64,000 nt of DNA from Solibacillus sp. FSL W7-1436 (GTDB taxonomy: Bacteria; Bacillota; Bacilli; Bacillales_A; Planococcaceae), in assembly GCF_038007305.1 (NCBI RefSeq), contig NZ_JBBOWV010000001.1, positions 2,842,501-2,906,500 of the forward strand. Direction: 5' to 3'. Positions within the stretch are counted from its first letter, which is position 1. The number at the start of each line of letters is the position of its first letter. Made by a program: the position numbers and the translations under genes. A model generated the notes under the pieces. That model was not told where the DNA came from and made no database searches. It saw only the letters and a program-made list of their open reading frames with translations. Shown in pieces: positions 17,366-25,709 of the stretch.

Positions 17366-18712
17366 TTATTTATCTGAACTGACAATCGCATAGCGTTCCC
17401 ATTTTCGGCTGCGCCAGCGGAAAATAACGAGCACGGCACGGATCCATTCGTCACAGGCAATAGCCAGCCATACACCGACAAGGCCTAAATCAAGTACGAA
17501 GACGAATAAATAACCTAGCGATAGCCCGACGACAATCATTGAAACAAATCCGATTCGCACAGGGTATGCGGCATCCCCGGAAGCACGCAGTGAATTAATG
17601 ATTGTAATGTTAATTGTTCTTCCTGTCTCCAGTAAAATACTTAATAGTAAAACACTAGCCCCGATTTTAATGATTTCTTCATTGTCAGTAAAGAGACCCA
17701 TCAGCGGTTCTCTGAGGAGGGTAATAATTGCAACCATTGACAATGTAAAAATCAGCGCCGATTTTACGCCAAACCATACTTTAGTATAGGCCAGCTCCTT
17801 ATCACCAGCTCCCACATAACGGCCGACCAAAATAGCTGTCGCCATCCCGATGGCCAATGCAAAAAGATAAGTAAACATCGAAATATTAACGGCATACTGA
17901 CGGGCAGACAATGCCTCGGCTCCAATAAATGTTACATAATAGAGAAGGACGATTTGATTTGTCTGGTAGAGCACCTGCTCAAGCGCAGACGGTACCCCGA
18001 TTTTTAAGATTTTAGATATATAGTTTTTGGATAATCTATAGTAATCCGCCCACTCAATACGAACTTCTAATGCCTGGTATAAAAGCCAGAAAAATACAGA
18101 TGCAGCAAGCACACGACTAATAACTGAAGATATCGCTGCACCTTCAACACCAAGTTCCGGCATACCAAATTTACCGAAGATTAATATATAGTTTAAAACA
18201 ACGTGCACAATATTCATCGCAAGCGACACATACATTGTTTGTTTCGTCCAGCCCTGTACACGGATAATTGAAGACATGGAAGTGATTAAAGCCTGAACGA
18301 ATATGAATCCTCCGACAATGACTAAATAGCTTTGAGCTGCTTCCAATACAGCTCCTTGCAGATTCATCATCTTCATTAAAACATCGGAAAACAATAAAAA
18401 TAACCCGCTGATGACTAAACCGACGAGCAAATTGAGAGTTACCGATAAAGCAGCAATTTGGGATGCTTCTGCAATAAGGCGAGATCCTAAATATTGAGAA
18501 ACAACTATGGAAGCACCTGTACCGATTACCCCCAATAATAATATTGCGATTTGTATATATTGATTGGCTGTTCCTACTCCTGCTACTGCATCATCCGACA
18601 CAGCACTTAACATAAAAGTATCCGCTAATCCCATCAGCATAAATAGGAACAACTCTAAAAATAATGGCCATGTTAACTTAAATAAACTTAATTCTTTCGT
18701 GCCTTTTTTCAA
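17366..18712 (-). CDS. MATE-family multidrug efflux transporter
   Basis: The 448-residue membrane protein has twelve predicted helices in two homologous halves, typical of MATE (MatE) exporters, which expel cationic compounds in exchange for Na+ or H+. The conserved N-terminal segment (LTWPLFLELFLFMLMGLADTFML) and the GTGASIVVSQYLGS segment support this. The C-terminus ends in a cluster rich in Trp and Arg. The start is TTG after a modest AGAGTGA ribosome binding site. The substrate is not predictable. Confidence 0.93.
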   Translation of the reverse strand: MKKGTKELSLFKLTWPLFLELFLFMLMGLADTFMLSAVSDDAVAGVGTANQYIQIAILLLGVIGTGASIVVSQYLGSRLIAEASQIAALSVTLNLLVGLVISGLFLLFSDVLMKMMNLQGAVLEAAQSYLVIVGGFIFVQALITSMSSIIRVQGWTKQTMYVSLAMNIVHVVLNYILIFGKFGMPELGVEGAAISSVISRVLAASVFFWLLYQALEVRIEWADYYRLSKNYISKILKIGVPSALEQVLYQTNQIVLLYYVTFIGAEALSARQYAVNISMFTYLFALAIGMATAILVGRYVGAGDKELAYTKVWFGVKSALIFTLSMVAIITLLREPLMGLFTDNEEIIKIGASVLLLSILLETGRTINITIINSLRASGDAAYPVRIGFVSMIVVGLSLGYLFVFVLDLGLVGVWLAIACDEWIRAVLVIFRWRSRKWERYAIVSSDK

Positions 18713-18910
18713 TCAGTTCACTCTTTCTATAGTTTAAATCAAAACAAAAAATATATTAGCATAAATTGTTACTCTAGGATAGTTTTTTACTCATACGTTT
18801 AAAAAAGGTAAAAAGTCATGAGAAATTTGTAAAAAAATAGGCCATGTTTAGTTGGATTATTAAGTTAATTCAGATATTTGTAATATGTTCTCGACATAAT
18901 TCGACTTTTT

Positions 18911-18927
18911 GTTATCGAATTGTAATA
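18911..18927. promoter_or_regulatory. WalR-type box upstream of yocH
   Basis: TGTTAT-CGAAT-TGTAAT matches the published WalR (YycF) direct repeat TGTWAH-N5-TGTWAH exactly. In Bacillus subtilis yocH is activated by WalR, so this match upstream of a yocH homologue is meaningful. The rest of the 323-nt spacer (18713-19035) is AT-rich; no clear core promoter was assigned. Confidence 0.65.
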
Positions 18928-19035
18928 TATGTGGTATGTAGTTGTCATCTTAATGAAATATTGAAAGGTTATGCTTGTTCATGTTGAATCAAAAAGATTT
19001 TTCACGACACTTTTTCTGGAGGGAAATATTCAAGT

Positions 19036-19626
19036 ATGATCAAGAAAATAGTAGCATTTGTTGCGGTTATGGTCGCAAGCACATTTATTTTTGTAGGAAC
19101 GTCAGAGGCAGCTTCACATACAATTAAAAAAGGCGAGAATTTAACAATGCTTGCGAAGAAATACGATACATCAGTAAAAGAGCTCATGGCATTGAATGAT
19201 TTAAAGACAACAAAAGTACAAATCAAACAAGTCCTTAAATTACCGAGCCATATTAAAAATAAACCTGCTGTAAAGAAATCGGCGGTAAAGAAAACAACAA
19301 CAAAAAAATCTGCAACACATCCATCTAATGTAAAAAAGACAATTAAAATGTCTGCAACAGCTTACACTGCTAGTTGTAAAGGCTGTTCGGGAATTACGAA
19401 AACAGGTTTGAACTTACGTAAAAATCCTAGTTTAAAGGTAATTGCAGTCGATCCGAAAATCATTCCGCTTGGTTCGAAAGTATGGGTGGAAGGTTACGGA
19501 ATTGCAGTAGCCGGTGATATTGGCGGTGCCATTAAAGGAAAAAAAATCGACGTCTTTATTAGTAAAAAATCGACAGCCAAAAATTGGGGTCGTAAAACAG
19601 TAACGGTAAAAATTTTAAAATCATAA
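19036..19626 (+). CDS. yocH: YocH-like cell wall hydrolase (LysM + 3D domain)
   Basis: The 196-residue secreted protein has a signal peptide (residues 1-26, cleavage near SEAAS), one LysM domain that binds peptidoglycan (about 27-75), a Lys/Thr-rich linker (78-105), and a C-terminal 3D domain (about 108-196) with catalytic aspartates in VIAVDPKIIPLGS, AGDIGGAIKG and KIDVFI. This is the architecture of YocH, a muralytic enzyme active in exponential growth. A TGGAGGGA ribosome binding site precedes the ATG. A WalR-type box lies about 110 nt upstream, consistent with control by WalRK. Confidence 0.93.
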   Translation: MIKKIVAFVAVMVASTFIFVGTSEAASHTIKKGENLTMLAKKYDTSVKELMALNDLKTTKVQIKQVLKLPSHIKNKPAVKKSAVKKTTTKKSATHPSNVKKTIKMSATAYTASCKGCSGITKTGLNLRKNPSLKVIAVDPKIIPLGSKVWVEGYGIAVAGDIGGAIKGKKIDVFISKKSTAKNWGRKTVTVKILKS

Positions 19627-19633
19627 AACAAAG

Positions 19634-19675
19634 CCTATTGCGGTGAAATTATTAATTTCCCGCAATAGGTTTTTT
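19634..19675 (+). terminator. terminator of yocH
   Basis: CCTATTGCGG (19634-19643) pairs with CCGCAATAGG (19660-19669), followed by six T. Confidence 0.85.
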
Positions 19676-19724
19676 CATTTAAGTTATAATAAAAAGAGAT
19701 TTTACGGAAGGAAGGAAATGAGAA

Positions 19725-19895
19725 ATGTTTTTTTATGAGACACCTTGCCGTTATTGCCGCAAACCATTCAAGTTGCTGGAAGGTACTAAAAAATATCAGC
19801 AATTTAAAGTGAATCGTCAAGCCAGTATAAGTTGTGACAATTGTGAACGACGGATTGAAGCAGATTCAAGAAAATATTTATTTAATCGTGATTAG
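19725..19895 (+). CDS. small zinc-ribbon protein (56 residues)
   Basis: This ORF is short but well supported: GGAAGGAAGGAAA precedes the ATG at good spacing, and the product has two CxxC pairs (CRYC at residues 8-11, CDNC at 37-40), the pattern of a zinc ribbon. The end is basic and polar (RRIEADSRKYLFNRD). It may bind zinc and nucleic acid or a protein partner. Its last codons overlap the end of the convergent gene at 19892 by 4 nt. Confidence 0.6.
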   Translation: MFFYETPCRYCRKPFKLLEGTKKYQQFKVNRQASISCDNCERRIEADSRKYLFNRD

Positions 19896-20152
19896 GGTGC
19901 ACCCATCATTTTTCTTATTTGACGAAGTTCCCGAATTAATTTATCAATTTCATTTTGCATATTTTTAAAATCAGATTCACTATCGTTGCTCGTGGACGCT
20001 TGCTGTCCGTTTTGTTCCTCAAGCAGCTTTAACGCAATACCGGCAGAAATCATAGACAATACATCGCCGATTGTTGTAACAGCCGCACCTGCGTAGGCAA
20101 GTCTAGCGGCAATTATTTCCAAAGAGGGTGTAGCATCCATTTCATTTTTCAA
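19892..20152 (-). CDS. small hypothetical protein, helical
   Basis: The TTG start at 20152 follows TAGGAGGAA. The 86-residue protein has a helical, Ala/Ile-rich first half with one moderately hydrophobic segment (residues 11-43) and a charged coiled-coil-like tail (FKNMQNEIDKLIRELRQIRKMM). No family is recognised. It converges with the 56-residue zinc-ribbon gene. Confidence 0.6.
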   Translation of the reverse strand: MKNEMDATPSLEIIAARLAYAGAAVTTIGDVLSMISAGIALKLLEEQNGQQASTSNDSESDFKNMQNEIDKLIRELRQIRKMMGAP

Positions 20153-20263
20153 ATATATTCCTCCTATTCTAAGGCAGATCCCTTACTTTATGTATATATG
20201 CTGGAAATGTTTTCATTACATGTTTTAATGCCTTTACATACGTAAAAAAGGAGTTGGTTAATT

Positions 20264-20596
20264 ATGGAGGGCAAAAAAGTAGAAATGGAATGTAGAAACT
20301 GTCATGAACGAATGACGATCGATTATTCTACAGACCGTTTTTCAACGCAAATTCAAATATTTAACGGGAAAAAACAACAGAAAAGGACATATATTAAGGA
20401 ATGTCCGCATTGCCATACAATCAACTCCGTCACGAGTGAGAAAAAAGAAGAATGGGGCAATCGGAAAGGACCGAATTTTAAGCTGTTTATGTTTTCCGGA
20501 TTATTTGGCTGCATAGGGTTTATTGTTATTGGACTTTTATTGCTTTATTTTGCGTTTAAAGGTTTCGGTTTTGTCGTAGATTGGTTATTTAATTAA
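20264..20596 (+). CDS. zinc-ribbon protein with C-terminal membrane helix
   Basis: The 110-residue protein has an N-terminal CxxC pair (CRNC) and a second pair (CPHC) about 35 residues later, forming a probable zinc ribbon, then one long hydrophobic helix (about residues 76-105) that anchors the C-terminus in the membrane. AAAGGAG precedes the ATG. It is the second of three small zinc-ribbon genes in 1.2 kb. No specific role is known. Confidence 0.7.
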   Translation: MEGKKVEMECRNCHERMTIDYSTDRFSTQIQIFNGKKQQKRTYIKECPHCHTINSVTSEKKEEWGNRKGPNFKLFMFSGLFGCIGFIVIGLLLLYFAFKGFGFVVDWLFN

Positions 20597-20614
20597 GGAA
20601 ATAATAAACTTTCG

Positions 20615-20623
20615 TGCTATAAT
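20615..20623 (+). promoter_or_regulatory. extended -10 promoter
   Basis: TGCTATAAT is an extended -10 element 25 nt before the start of the next small gene; no good -35 is present. Confidence 0.45.
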
Positions 20624-20647
20624 TAATAGCTTGTGGAGGTGTAGTTA

Positions 20648-20857
20648 ATGTCAAAAAAATGGACAATCCATTCGATTCGCGAATATGTAGAAAAGAATAC
20701 AGATACAAAATTATTATCAACAGAGTTTAAAGGTTTTTCGCAAAAATTAGATTTCCAGTGTGCTTGCGGGAATACATTCCAAAAACCTTGGAAAAAGTTC
20801 AAAGAAAACAAACAGCAAAAATGCGAAGTGTGCCAGCCACCGAAAGAATCACGCTAA
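20648..20857 (+). CDS. small zinc-finger protein (treble-clef like)
   Basis: The 69-residue protein has an N-terminal helix-strand part (WTIHSIREYVEKN), then CACG and CEVC pairs separated by an aromatic/basic stretch (FQKPWKKFKENKQQK). The pattern CxCG-F-W-F-CxxC resembles the small treble-clef zinc fingers found near or in nucleic-acid-binding proteins. TGTGGAGGTG precedes the ATG. A strong terminator follows. The family assignment is tentative. Confidence 0.65.
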   Translation: MSKKWTIHSIREYVEKNTDTKLLSTEFKGFSQKLDFQCACGNTFQKPWKKFKENKQQKCEVCQPPKESR

Positions 20858-20885
20858 TGGAATAAATGATTTATATGTAATGTAA

Positions 20886-20919
20886 AAAACGCTGTCCGGT
20901 TATTGCTGGACAGCGTTTT
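20886..20919. terminator. bidirectional terminator
   Basis: AAAACGCTGTCC (20886-20897) pairs perfectly with GGACAGCGTTTT (20908-20919), between convergent genes. Confidence 0.88.
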
Positions 20920-20927
20920 AATTGGGT

Positions 20928-22100
20928 TTACTTATGACTGACGATTGATAAATTCAGTTCACTATATAATTCGTAAAAACTTTTTTGTCCGGTATTTTCT
21001 GCAGAGCCGATATAAATCACACTATTTTTAAATTGCTTATTATTCATCAGTACGTTTTTGTATTTTTCTGTTGTGATCAGCAAAAACTTTTGTTCACTGT
21101 AGGGGTATACAATAAGCTCATTGTTGGCTGATTCACTGTCGATCAGATTAAACAATTTCCTGAAATTCATATGACTTTTGAGCTCTAATTTATACATTGA
21201 AATAAGGTTATTATCTTTATGATGCCCTTCGAAAAAATTGTGGGCAAGCTGATAAAACTGCCTCGAGTTATATATCAAAACACTTTGAGAAGTATTCAGT
21301 TCAGCGGGGATATATGACTTATGACGTTCAATTATTTGTTCGCAAAATGTCAGTAAATCGTTGTAGAGCATATTCGCCTCAGGATGTTTTTTGATAATCC
21401 GATAAAAATGCCGTGCTAAAAATGAAGTATACATAATTTCGTTCGATTCATTAAATCTCTTTAATAACGAGGAGATTGCAAAAACTGCCATTTCGTAATT
21501 TTGCTTTAAGAAATTTGTGCTTGCCTGAATGGAATGGACAAAAACAACTTCCGCATCATTTTTACAATTTTCAACATACCAGTTGAACTGGTCAATATAT
21601 TTCTTGGCTTCTTCAAAACTTTCGGTTTCCAAGAGGGCGGTAACGAGCTGCAGCTGAGCATTACATTCGTAAAATAACCGATCCTCTTTCATTTCCAAAG
21701 CATAAAAGTATGCACTTTTCGCATATTGAACCGCTTCCGAGGTATTATTGTTTTCAAGTGCATGGATGCTTAATAAGTAGTGGCACATAGATAAATTTTG
21801 AGGGAAAGAATCTGTATCAATCGTATGAATGATTGAGTTGATCAGCATATCGCTTTGTGGAATGGAAGAAACGATGGAAGCAAAATTAACACAGCAAACG
21901 AGCGCTTCTGTCACATGTTCCGGGTTGTTGGATCTTTCTATGATTGCCAAAATAAATTGAAGCTGCTCAAATGCTTCATCAAACTGTTTATTGGCATAAA
22001 AGCTTTTAAATTGCTTTATGCTCAGAGTTAATGAGCGTTCGATCAATCGCAATTCGTTGTTCAAACTATGTTGTAGCGATGTATCGGAACAAGTATGCAT
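20928..22100 (-). CDS. TPR-like repeat protein of unknown function
   Basis: The 390-residue, mostly helical protein has paired helices spaced like tetratricopeptide repeats from about residue 30 to 280 (for example FDEAFEQLQFILAIIE, TSEAVQYAKSAYFYALEM, FEEAKKYIDQFNWYVENC). The last 80 residues look alpha/beta (ELIVYPYSEQKFLLITTEKY). It has no helix-turn-helix and does not look like Rap or PlcR proteins. It starts 1 nt after the stop of the upstream gene, whose end carries the AAGGAG ribosome binding site, so translation is probably coupled. TPR folds mediate protein or peptide binding; the partner is unknown. Confidence 0.75.
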   Translation of the reverse strand: MHTCSDTSLQHSLNNELRLIERSLTLSIKQFKSFYANKQFDEAFEQLQFILAIIERSNNPEHVTEALVCCVNFASIVSSIPQSDMLINSIIHTIDTDSFPQNLSMCHYLLSIHALENNNTSEAVQYAKSAYFYALEMKEDRLFYECNAQLQLVTALLETESFEEAKKYIDQFNWYVENCKNDAEVVFVHSIQASTNFLKQNYEMAVFAISSLLKRFNESNEIMYTSFLARHFYRIIKKHPEANMLYNDLLTFCEQIIERHKSYIPAELNTSQSVLIYNSRQFYQLAHNFFEGHHKDNNLISMYKLELKSHMNFRKLFNLIDSESANNELIVYPYSEQKFLLITTEKYKNVLMNNKQFKNSVIYIGSAENTGQKSFYELYSELNLSIVSHK

Positions 22101-22101
22101 G

Positions 22102-22677
22102 TTAAAACTCCTTTTGATGTATTAAATAATACCTGTTTGTGCGATCAACGGTATCTGTTATCAATTGACTGAAGTAAGTACCGACAAAAGTTTTTTCTTT
22201 TAATCTTTGAAGAAACTGAACATGAATATGATTGATGGTCTGACCGGATGGGGAGGTAATGAGATTGTTGTCGTAAAAGTTTATTAGCTCCAACGGCAAT
22301 TCCGATTCGAAACCGGTTTCCTCGACAACGCTTTGTATTGTCTGTTTTAATTTACTTTTTAGAAGTACAGAAAATAGTAAACAAATTAATGGATCACTGC
22401 TTTTTCTCGTTTTAAATCTTTGTATCCCGTATTGCTTAATGATTATTTCATGAAGATAAGACTGAAAAGGATAGTGAAAACGTATGTTATCATCCGTTAT
22501 TAATTCGTAATCATCCGTAGTTAAATATGTATACAGATTAAAGACAAATTGATAATAAAAATTACAACCTTCATTATAATCTTCCAATTGGACGTCCAGA
22601 AAAGGGTTGTTTGTCAGGAGCTGCTGAAATTCTGAATATTTATCTTCTTGAACCAAATAATAGTTGTTGAAATTCAT
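22102..22677 (-). CDS. hypothetical protein, first gene of the TPR operon
   Basis: The 191-residue soluble protein is rich in Tyr, Phe, Asn and Gln, has no signal peptide or membrane helix, and matches no family I recognise. It has its own promoter (22720-22748) and a GAGAGG ribosome binding site, and is translationally coupled to the downstream TPR protein, so the two probably act together. Confidence 0.7.
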   Translation of the reverse strand: MNFNNYYLVQEDKYSEFQQLLTNNPFLDVQLEDYNEGCNFYYQFVFNLYTYLTTDDYELITDDNIRFHYPFQSYLHEIIIKQYGIQRFKTRKSSDPLICLLFSVLLKSKLKQTIQSVVEETGFESELPLELINFYDNNLITSPSGQTINHIHVQFLQRLKEKTFVGTYFSQLITDTVDRTNRYYLIHQKEF

Positions 22678-22719
22678 TGAAATATCAGCCTCTCTAATAT
22701 GAAAATTATTACAATATAA

Positions 22720-22748
22720 ATTGTACAGAAACTTTGATAGTATATCAA
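22720..22748 (-). promoter_or_regulatory. sigma-A promoter of the TPR operon
   Basis: On the minus strand TTGATA (22748-22743), a 17-nt spacer and TACAAT (22725-22720) form a near-consensus promoter about 45 nt upstream of the ATG. Confidence 0.65.
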
Positions 22749-22777
22749 ACTTATATCGGTTATTATGGAAAGAAAAA

Positions 22778-22802
22778 AGAGCTAACGTAGAAAATTAGCT
22801 CT
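22778..22802 (-). terminator. terminator of the MFS gene
   Basis: AGAGCTAA (22778-22785) and TTAGCTCT (22795-22802) form a stem; reading the minus strand, six T follow. Confidence 0.8.
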
Positions 22803-22820
22803 AATTCGAGATGAAACTGA

Positions 22821-24113
22821 TTATTCAGTTACTGGTTTTGTTTCTAAATTCACATTTTTCAGTTCAGGATGAGCCATTTCTAATATTGAAGGGCGAAGTA
22901 ATAATAGAACAATACCGATTAAGATCAATCCGCTGACAATTAAAATATATTGTGCCGGAATGAATTCATATAAGATTCCAAAAACTAATGTCCCGACAGG
23001 CATAGCACTCATCGCCATCATTTCGATTATCCCGAAAACACGACCACGGTATTCTTCTTCAATGGAAGTCTGCATCAACACGCCAAGTGGGGTATTTGTA
23101 ATAACACCCAATACGCCGAATAAAAACATGATGATTAAATAATAGACAAAATTCATCATCGAAGAAAATGTTATCATGAGCGGCAGTGCCGATAAAATGA
23201 CCACGACAGAAGAGCCGAACACGGATCGTTTAACTGTAAGTAAAGGAAATTTGACGTTTGCTCTTGATGCAAAATAAATAGATGCAATTAATACTCCGAT
23301 CGCACCGCCAGCCTCTGTAAAACCGATGTATTTTGGATCTAGCTTCAAAATCGTCAATAAAATATAATCACCGCCAACATTGATTGCTGTGAAAAATAAG
23401 TTGATCCATAGAGCAGTCCACAAAATCGCTTTAATTATAGGCTTTGAATTGACATATCGGAAGCCGGCTTTAAAACTTTCAAACATCGATTCTTTCTCCG
23501 CATTGTCATTTATTGTTTCTTTCTTATAAAGTACAAAATTCATTGTAGATTCCAACAAAAGTGTTATAACAGCAGCACCGATAAAGATAATGAGGAACAT
23601 TTCCATTGATACAAAACCGAATAACATTCCGCCGAAGATCGGTCCGCCAATACCTGAAATAGAATAGGACAACTGATTAAAGCTCATTGCTTTCTGAAGT
23701 CGGGCTTCATCGACAAGGTTGGCAATCGAAGCGGAAAATGCCACTCCTGAAAATGTGCTGAAAATACTATTAAACACTGTTGCGGTATATATCGCGATTA
23801 AAGATAATCCAAATTCATGCGTGTAAAGCAATAATCCGCCCACTGTCAGTATAACGCCGGCTTGCCCGCTGAGCACAAGCCATTTTCTTGGTAAGCGATC
23901 CCCTAAGAGACCTGCAATCGGTGACATAATCGTGCGCGGCAAGTAGCTTAAAATAATATTTGTCGCAAAACTAAGCGAAGAACCTGTCATCGATAAGATA
24001 TACATACTGATTCCAAAACTGTAAACATGTGACCCGAGCGCACCAATCATTTTGCTTATTAGAAATGTATATAAATGATATGTTGCTCTTTTTAATTTCT
24101 GCTGTTCATTCAT
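22821..24113 (-). CDS. MFS transporter, drug-efflux type
   Basis: The 430-residue protein has twelve predicted helices and the MFS loop motif between helices 2 and 3 (GLLGDRLPRKW), followed by features of the macrolide-efflux/EntS-like MFS branch. It is probably an H+-driven exporter. The frame is open to a TTG at 24119, but the ATG at 24113 lies 9 nt after AAAGGGG and is preferred. It is divergent from the XRE-TPR regulator at 24305, with three copies of an AT-rich palindrome in between, so it is very likely controlled by that regulator. Confidence 0.9.
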   Translation of the reverse strand: MNEQQKLKRATYHLYTFLISKMIGALGSHVYSFGISMYILSMTGSSLSFATNIILSYLPRTIMSPIAGLLGDRLPRKWLVLSGQAGVILTVGGLLLYTHEFGLSLIAIYTATVFNSIFSTFSGVAFSASIANLVDEARLQKAMSFNQLSYSISGIGGPIFGGMLFGFVSMEMFLIIFIGAAVITLLLESTMNFVLYKKETINDNAEKESMFESFKAGFRYVNSKPIIKAILWTALWINLFFTAINVGGDYILLTILKLDPKYIGFTEAGGAIGVLIASIYFASRANVKFPLLTVKRSVFGSSVVVILSALPLMITFSSMMNFVYYLIIMFLFGVLGVITNTPLGVLMQTSIEEEYRGRVFGIIEMMAMSAMPVGTLVFGILYEFIPAQYILIVSGLILIGIVLLLLRPSILEMAHPELKNVNLETKPVTE

Positions 24114-24129
24114 AAACAAAAACCCCTTT

Positions 24130-24146
24130 GTTTAATTTAATTAAAC
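24130..24146. promoter_or_regulatory. palindromic operator, copy 1
   Basis: GTTTAATTTAATTAAAC is a 17-bp near-perfect palindrome just upstream of the MFS ribosome binding site. It is the first of three copies in the divergent spacer. Confidence 0.65.
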
Positions 24147-24184
24147 TTATTATATGGCGGGATTCATTGTAATGCAATACAAAA

Positions 24185-24201
24185 GTTTAATTTAATTAAA
24201 T
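24185..24201. promoter_or_regulatory. palindromic operator, copy 2
   Basis: GTTTAATTTAATTAAAT matches copy 1 at 16 of 17 positions. It starts 55 bp from copy 1, about five helical turns. Confidence 0.65.
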
Positions 24202-24236
24202 TAATTTTAAGAATTATTTATCGAATCAAATAAAAT

Positions 24237-24253
24237 GTTTAATTTGGTTAAAA
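24237..24253. promoter_or_regulatory. palindromic operator, copy 3
   Basis: GTTTAATTTGGTTAAAA is a weaker copy starting 52 bp from copy 2 and about 50 bp before the regulator start, suggesting autoregulation. Confidence 0.55.
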
Positions 24254-24304
24254 TATTCGCCTTTTATTTGTTTTTTGGTAAACTGTATTTAATGAGGTGA
24301 CGAC

Positions 24305-25555
24305 GTGTTGAATATTGGTGCCAAAATAAAGGAACTAAGAAAAGAGCGTAAAATGACGCTTGCCCAAGTAGCGGGAGACCGAATTACAAAGGGGATGCTC
24401 AGTCTGATTGAAAATGGGAAGGCACAGCCATCTATGGAAAGTCTTCAGCATATTGCAAAACAGCTCGATATCGATGTGTCCGAGCTCATGCAAACCGAAA
24501 ATCATCAGCAAATGAAAGAGTTATACCGGGATGTTGAAATAAAACGTTTAGCTCTAAATAAAGAGCATGATGACAAGAAAATAAATGAAAAAGTTCTTGA
24601 ACTGTATCATCTAATCCATCCCTTTTATGAAAATGGCAGCCTTAAAGGGGCAACGTTCGAGGAAGTACGTATTTACGAAGTGTATTTAACGATGCGCTAC
24701 TTTGCGAAAATGGATTTATCGGAAAAACCATTCGCCAAGCTAATCAGAATGTATGAACAAGTACATGGCTATTCAAAAATATTGAAGATTTTCTCCCGCA
24801 TGGGGAATATTAAGTTTATGGAAAATGATTATGCGGAAGGTCTTTGCTACTTACTTGAAGGGGAAAAATATATCGAGAAATATGGGGATTTAATAGATGA
24901 CCTAGAAAAACTCGATTTATACTATAACATTACGGTTTCCTATGCCGCACTGAATGATGAACTGCAGATGGAGAATTACTTGGAAAGAGCATTAAAATTA
25001 GCAAAAGAAAAGAAAATCGTCTATCGGCTAAATGATTTTTACCGCTTCTTGTTCTTCATTCACTGTTCAAATGAAGAAGGGGAAAAGGCGTCCTATTATT
25101 TAAAGAAAATCCGCGCATTCGCTGAAATCATGGAAGACCCGAATGAAACACTAATGGAGCAGCTTGTAACACTTCTCTATACAAATCAGATCGAAAAAGA
25201 TTACGAGAAAACAGTAGCAATCCGATTTGAAAATAATTTTGTTTTAGAAGGCTTTTCATACAGCGCGGACATTTTCTTTAATGGACAATATGGGTATGCC
25301 TACTACATGCTTGAGCGGTATGAAGAAGCGTTGCAAACCTTGAAAGACATTGAAATAATGGAATACAATCAGCATCCGCTTGATTTGTCGATGATGTACA
25401 TGGCATTTGCTGTACGTGCATTATGCTATTTCAAATTAGGGGAGAAAGAAAACGCAAAGCGCGATATTCTATATGCAATGGATGGTGTGAAAGATTTGAA
25501 AGTCACAAGAGAAATCCAGTTCATTATCGATGCATATGAGGAAATAATGAAGTAA
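24305..25555 (+). CDS. XRE-family regulator with TPR domain (PlcR/Rgg-like architecture)
   Basis: The 416-residue protein has an N-terminal Cro/CI helix-turn-helix (residues 5-61: IKELRKERKMTLAQVAG, ITKGMLSLIENGKAQPS) followed by a long alpha-helical TPR region (about 75-416). This RNPP-like architecture is often controlled by small peptides, but no candidate peptide gene is adjacent. The GTG start follows GAGGTGA. It is divergent from the MFS exporter, with shared palindromic operators; it probably regulates that gene and itself. A strong terminator follows. Confidence 0.88.
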   Translation: MLNIGAKIKELRKERKMTLAQVAGDRITKGMLSLIENGKAQPSMESLQHIAKQLDIDVSELMQTENHQQMKELYRDVEIKRLALNKEHDDKKINEKVLELYHLIHPFYENGSLKGATFEEVRIYEVYLTMRYFAKMDLSEKPFAKLIRMYEQVHGYSKILKIFSRMGNIKFMENDYAEGLCYLLEGEKYIEKYGDLIDDLEKLDLYYNITVSYAALNDELQMENYLERALKLAKEKKIVYRLNDFYRFLFFIHCSNEEGEKASYYLKKIRAFAEIMEDPNETLMEQLVTLLYTNQIEKDYEKTVAIRFENNFVLEGFSYSADIFFNGQYGYAYYMLERYEEALQTLKDIEIMEYNQHPLDLSMMYMAFAVRALCYFKLGEKENAKRDILYAMDGVKDLKVTREIQFIIDAYEEIMK

Positions 25556-25562
25556 TACAAGG

Positions 25563-25597
25563 ACACGGATAATCATGGAGATTATCCGTGTTTGTGT
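25563..25597 (+). terminator. intrinsic terminator
   Basis: ACACGGATAATC (25563-25574) pairs with GATTATCCGTGT (25580-25591), followed by a T-rich stretch. Confidence 0.85.
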
Positions 25598-25709
25598 TAT
25601 TAGGTCCATGTTGGAGTTTTAAGAATTATTTTGGATTAAGTTCTACTCATACGATCGAACGAATAGAGTAGTAGGGTGAGTTTAATTTTTAAGACATGGA
25701 GGAATGAAG

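Noticed and set aside
16834-17481. Minus-strand Ser-rich ORF of 215 codons
   Set aside because: It is the shadow of the Glu/Ala-rich tail of the plus-strand gene and overlaps the MATE gene; low complexity explains the open frame.
24305-25555. Peptide pheromone gene partner of the XRE-TPR regulator
   Set aside because: I looked for a short secreted-peptide ORF with a ribosome binding site on either side and found none convincing.
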